From assembly GCF_036346105.1 (NCBI RefSeq), contig NZ_CP107811.1:5289501-5353500 (forward strand): 64,000 bases of DNA, read 5' to 3'. The notes under the pieces are model-generated. The model saw only the letters and a program-made list of their open reading frames with translations, did no database searches and was not told the DNA's origin. Source of the DNA: Streptomyces sp. NBC_00539 (lineage in GTDB: Bacteria; Actinomycetota; Actinomycetes; Streptomycetales; Streptomycetaceae). Positions 61,751 through 64,000 of the stretch are shown piece after piece (position 1 is the stretch's first letter; every line of letters begins with the position of its first letter). Made by a program: the position numbers and the translations under genes.

Positions 61751-62032
61751 ATGCATTGGTTGTGGGCGATCATCGTCGGTTTGGTGCTGGGGCTGATCGC
61801 CAGGGCCATCCTGCCCGGCAAGCAGCACCAGCCGATCTGGCTGACCGTGATCTTCGGCATCATCGGAGGCATCCTCGGCAACGCCGTGGCCACATGGATC
61901 GGTGTCCACGACACCAAGGGGATCGACTGGATCCGGCACCTGCTCCAGCTCGCCGGGGCCGTCCTCATCGTCGGACTCGGCGACATGGTCTACATGGCCC
62001 TCAAGGGCGACCGACGGCACCAGATGACCTGA
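61751..62032 (+). CDS. GlsB/YeaQ/YmgE family membrane protein
   Basis: 93 residues, three helices: WLWAIIVGLVLGLIARAIL with the family's GKQHQPIWLTVIFGIIGGILGNAVATWIG, and LLQLAGAVLIVGLGDMVYMAL. The family is called transglycosylase-associated and is often stress-induced; biochemical role unclear. GAGGAGG precedes ATG at 61751. Confidence 0.9.
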   Translation: MHWLWAIIVGLVLGLIARAILPGKQHQPIWLTVIFGIIGGILGNAVATWIGVHDTKGIDWIRHLLQLAGAVLIVGLGDMVYMALKGDRRHQMT

Positions 62033-62059
62033 GCGACCCGGCTCCCTCCGCGGACGTGA

Positions 62060-62101
62060 CGAAGGGGCCGGTACGGACGTCCGTCCGTACCGGCCCCTTC
62101 G
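62060..62101. terminator. bidirectional terminator
   Basis: A 20-bp inverted repeat (62060-62079 with 62082-62101, arm CGAAGGGGCCGGTACGGACG) between the convergent GlsB-family and tyrS genes. Confidence 0.88.
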
Positions 62102-62115
62102 CGCGCGGGGGCTCG

Positions 62116-63381
62116 TCAGCCCGTGATCTCGACCGCGGCCAGGTTCTTCTTGCCGCGGCGCAGTACGAGCCAGCGCCCGTGCAGCAGGTCCTCCGCGGCC
62201 GGCACCGCGTCCTCGGCGGTCACCTTCACGTTGTTCACGTAGGCGCCGCCCTCCTTCACGGTCCTGCGGCCCGCGGACTTGCTCGCGACCAGGCCCGTCT
62301 CCGCGAAGAGGTCCACGACCGGGGCGAGCTCCGCGACCCGGGCGTGCGGCAGCTCCGACAGGGCCGCGGCCAGTGTCGCCCGGTCCAGGTCGGCCAGCTC
62401 GCCCTGGCCGAACAGCGCCTTCGAGGCGGCGATCACGGCGGCGCACTGGCCGGCTCCGTGCACCAGCGTCGTCAGCTCCTCCGCCAGCGCCCGCTGGGCG
62501 GCGCGCGCCTGCGGCCGCTCGGCGGTCTGCTTCTCCAGCTCCTCCAGTTCCTCGCGGGACTTGAAGGACAGGATCCGCATGTAGCCCGAGATGTCCCGGT
62601 CGTCCACGTTCAGCCAGAACTGGTAGAACGCGTACGGGGTGGTCATCTCCGGGTCGAGCCAGACGGCCCCGCCCTCGGTCTTGCCGAACTTCGTACCGTC
62701 CGACTTGACCATCAGCGGCGTCGCCAGCGCGTGCACCTGGGCCTGCGGCTCCATGCGGTGGATCAGGTCCAGGCCGGCCGTCAGGTTGCCCCACTGGTCC
62801 GAGCCGCCCTGCTGGAGGGTGCAGCCGTAGCGGCGGTACAGCTCCAGGAAGTCCATGCCCTGGAGCAACTGGTAGCTGAACTCGGTGTAGCTGATGCCCT
62901 GGTCGGATTCCAGCCGCTTGGCGACCGAGTCCTTCGTGAGCATCTTGTTGACGCGGAAGTGCTTGCCGATGTCCCGCAGGAACTCGATGGCGGACATCCC
63001 CGCCGTCCAGTCCAGGTTGTTGACCATGACCGCCGCGTTCTCGCCCTCGAAGGACAGGAACGGCTCGATCTGCGTACGCAGCCGCGTCACCCAGTTCGCG
63101 ACCGTCTCCGGGTCGTTCAGGGTGCGCTCGGCGGTCGGTCGCGGGTCACCGATCTGCCCGGTGGCCCCGCCGACCAGCGCCAGCGGCCGGTGACCGGCCT
63201 GCTGGAGCCGGCGCACCGTGAGGACCTGCACCAGGTGCCCCACGTGCAGCGAGGCCGCCGTCGGGTCGAATCCGCAATAGAACGTGACAGGACCGTCCGC
63301 GAACGCCTTGCGCAGCGCTTCTTCGTCGGTGGACTGGGCGAACAGCCCGCGCCACTTCAGTTCGTCGACGATGTCCGTCAC
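62116..63381 (-). CDS. tyrS: tyrosyl-tRNA synthetase
   Basis: 421 residues, class Ic synthetase of the TyrRS-A type. [15 protein letters not shown] contains the HIGH motif (HVGH), KFGKT is the KMSKS counterpart, [31 protein letters not shown] binds tyrosine, and an S4 RNA-binding domain ends the protein ([20 protein letters not shown]). AAGGAGAG lies before GTG at 63381. Confidence 0.97.
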   Translation of the reverse strand: MTDIVDELKWRGLFAQSTDEEALRKAFADGPVTFYCGFDPTAASLHVGHLVQVLTVRRLQQAGHRPLALVGGATGQIGDPRPTAERTLNDPETVANWVTRLRTQIEPFLSFEGENAAVMVNNLDWTAGMSAIEFLRDIGKHFRVNKMLTKDSVAKRLESDQGISYTEFSYQLLQGMDFLELYRRYGCTLQQGGSDQWGNLTAGLDLIHRMEPQAQVHALATPLMVKSDGTKFGKTEGGAVWLDPEMTTPYAFYQFWLNVDDRDISGYMRILSFKSREELEELEKQTAERPQARAAQRALAEELTTLVHGAGQCAAVIAASKALFGQGELADLDRATLAAALSELPHARVAELAPVVDLFAETGLVASKSAGRRTVKEGGAYVNNVKVTAEDAVPAAEDLLHGRWLVLRRGKKNLAAVEITG

Positions 63382-63458
63382 GGTCGTGACTCTCCTTGAA
63401 CGAGATGAACCAGATGAAGAGGGTTTCCCCGCCAGTCTAGGCGGGCGGGGAGGGCCCC

Positions 63459-64000
63459 TCAGACGCCCTTGCTGACTGAGCTCATGTTGAAGTCCGGGAT
63501 CCGCAGGGCCGGCATCGCGGTGCGGGTGAACCAGTCGCTCCACTCGCGCGGCAGGGTCTTCTCGGTCCGGCCGGCCTCCGTGGCCCGCGACAGCAGGTCC
63601 ACGGGGGACTCGTTGAACCGGAAGTTGTTGACCTCGCCGATGACCTCGCCGTTCTCCACGAGGTACACGCCGTCCCGGGTCAGGCCCGTGAGCAGCAGCG
63701 TCGCCGGGTCGACCTCGCGGATGTACCAGAGGCAGGTCAGCAGCAGGCCGCGCCCCTGGTGGCCGGTGCCCGCCACCATCTCCTCCAGCGACTTCTCCCC
63801 GCCCCCGTCCAGGATCAGGTTCCCGAAGCCGGGGGAGAGCGGGAGCCCGGTCAGGTCCGCGCTGTGCCGGGTCGTCGTCAGCCGGGTGAGCTCGCCGCCG
63901 CTCATCCACTCCGTGGCCGGGACCGGAAGGCCGTTGTCGAACACCGAGGCGTCGTCGCCGGAGCTGTGTGCGATCACGAACGGCGCGGACTCCAGGCCCG
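63459..64000 (-). CDS. TldE/PmbA-type metalloprotease subunit (partial)
   Basis: C-terminal 180 residues; the gene continues beyond the right end of the window. [86 protein letters not shown] is typical of the TldE C-terminal domain. With TldD it forms a peptidase that degrades unfolded peptides and matures some modified peptides. Its TldD partner is expected just outside the window. Confidence 0.9.
   Translation of the reverse strand, partial: GLESAPFVIAHSSGDDASVFDNGLPVPATEWMSGGELTRLTTTRHSADLTGLPLSPGFGNLILDGGGEKSLEEMVAGTGHQGRGLLLTCLWYIREVDPATLLLTGLTRDGVYLVENGEVIGEVNNFRFNESPVDLLSRATEAGRTEKTLPREWSDWFTRTAMPALRIPDFNMSSVSKGV

Overview
The window is chromosomal DNA from a high-GC actinomycete, almost certainly Streptomyces. 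Third codon positions are nearly all G/C, GTG starts are frequent, the stems of terminators are long and GC-rich, and gene content and order (dapD, a lone penicillin-binding protein, an LAxTG-anchored protein, a cobalamin block, pit, gbn, a subtilase, moaA, tyrS) match the S. coelicolor SCO1916-to-SCO1818 core region as I remember it. I see no tRNA, rRNA, CRISPR array, complete insertion sequence, or polyketide/peptide-synthetase cluster. About 60 protein genes are supported; most other open frames are GC-driven shadows.

Layout. 0-9 kb: a secreted beta-propeller-type protein, an HxlR-peroxiredoxin fusion regulator divergent from an MFS exporter with a strong palindromic operator between them, dapD, a secreted endonuclease/phosphatase-family nuclease, and a family of unknown function with a paralogue at 38 kb. 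9-21 kb: a PhoX-type phosphatase behind a PHO box, a double-TerD protein, a ketoglutarate-semialdehyde-type dehydrogenase with its divergent IclR regulator, a penicillin-binding protein, a GNAT enzyme, a FrnE/DsbA protein, two class V aminotransferases and an amidohydrolase. 21-25 kb: an LAATG surface protein, a CapA-like protein and a gene-poor stretch ending in a frameshifted, truncated tyrosine integrase.

25-35 kb is the cobalamin block: a CobE-CobC fusion, a ZIP metal transporter, cobB-cobO-ChlI/D chelatase (translationally coupled), cobQ and cobD, the last preceded by a cobalamin riboswitch. Next come pit with its own PHO box, an alpha/beta hydrolase, the second member of the unknown family, a zinc peptidase and an ABC-F protein headed by a seven-codon leader peptide. 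43-52.7 kb: gbn (GATC-binding nucleoid protein), an enoyl-CoA hydratase, an SDR protein lacking the catalytic Tyr/Lys, SURF1, an exonuclease-BRCT protein, and a TetR-controlled operon (acetoacetate decarboxylase family, SDR, two amidohydrolases) of unknown substrate.

52.8-55.5 kb holds the most interesting candidate: an alkylglycerol-monooxygenase-like membrane hydroxylase overlapping a YhhN (lysoplasmalogenase family) gene and followed by a zinc alcohol dehydrogenase, which together read as an ether-lipid breakdown module. The end of the window carries a subtilase, DUF485-ActP acetate permease, moaA with a 160-bp MITE inserted exactly at its stop codon, small proteins, tyrS and a partial TldE/PmbA gene. 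Several genes here (dapD, 20256, 20294, the ABC-F leader, 52875) have a TANNNT box exactly six bases before the start codon, which suggests leaderless transcripts.
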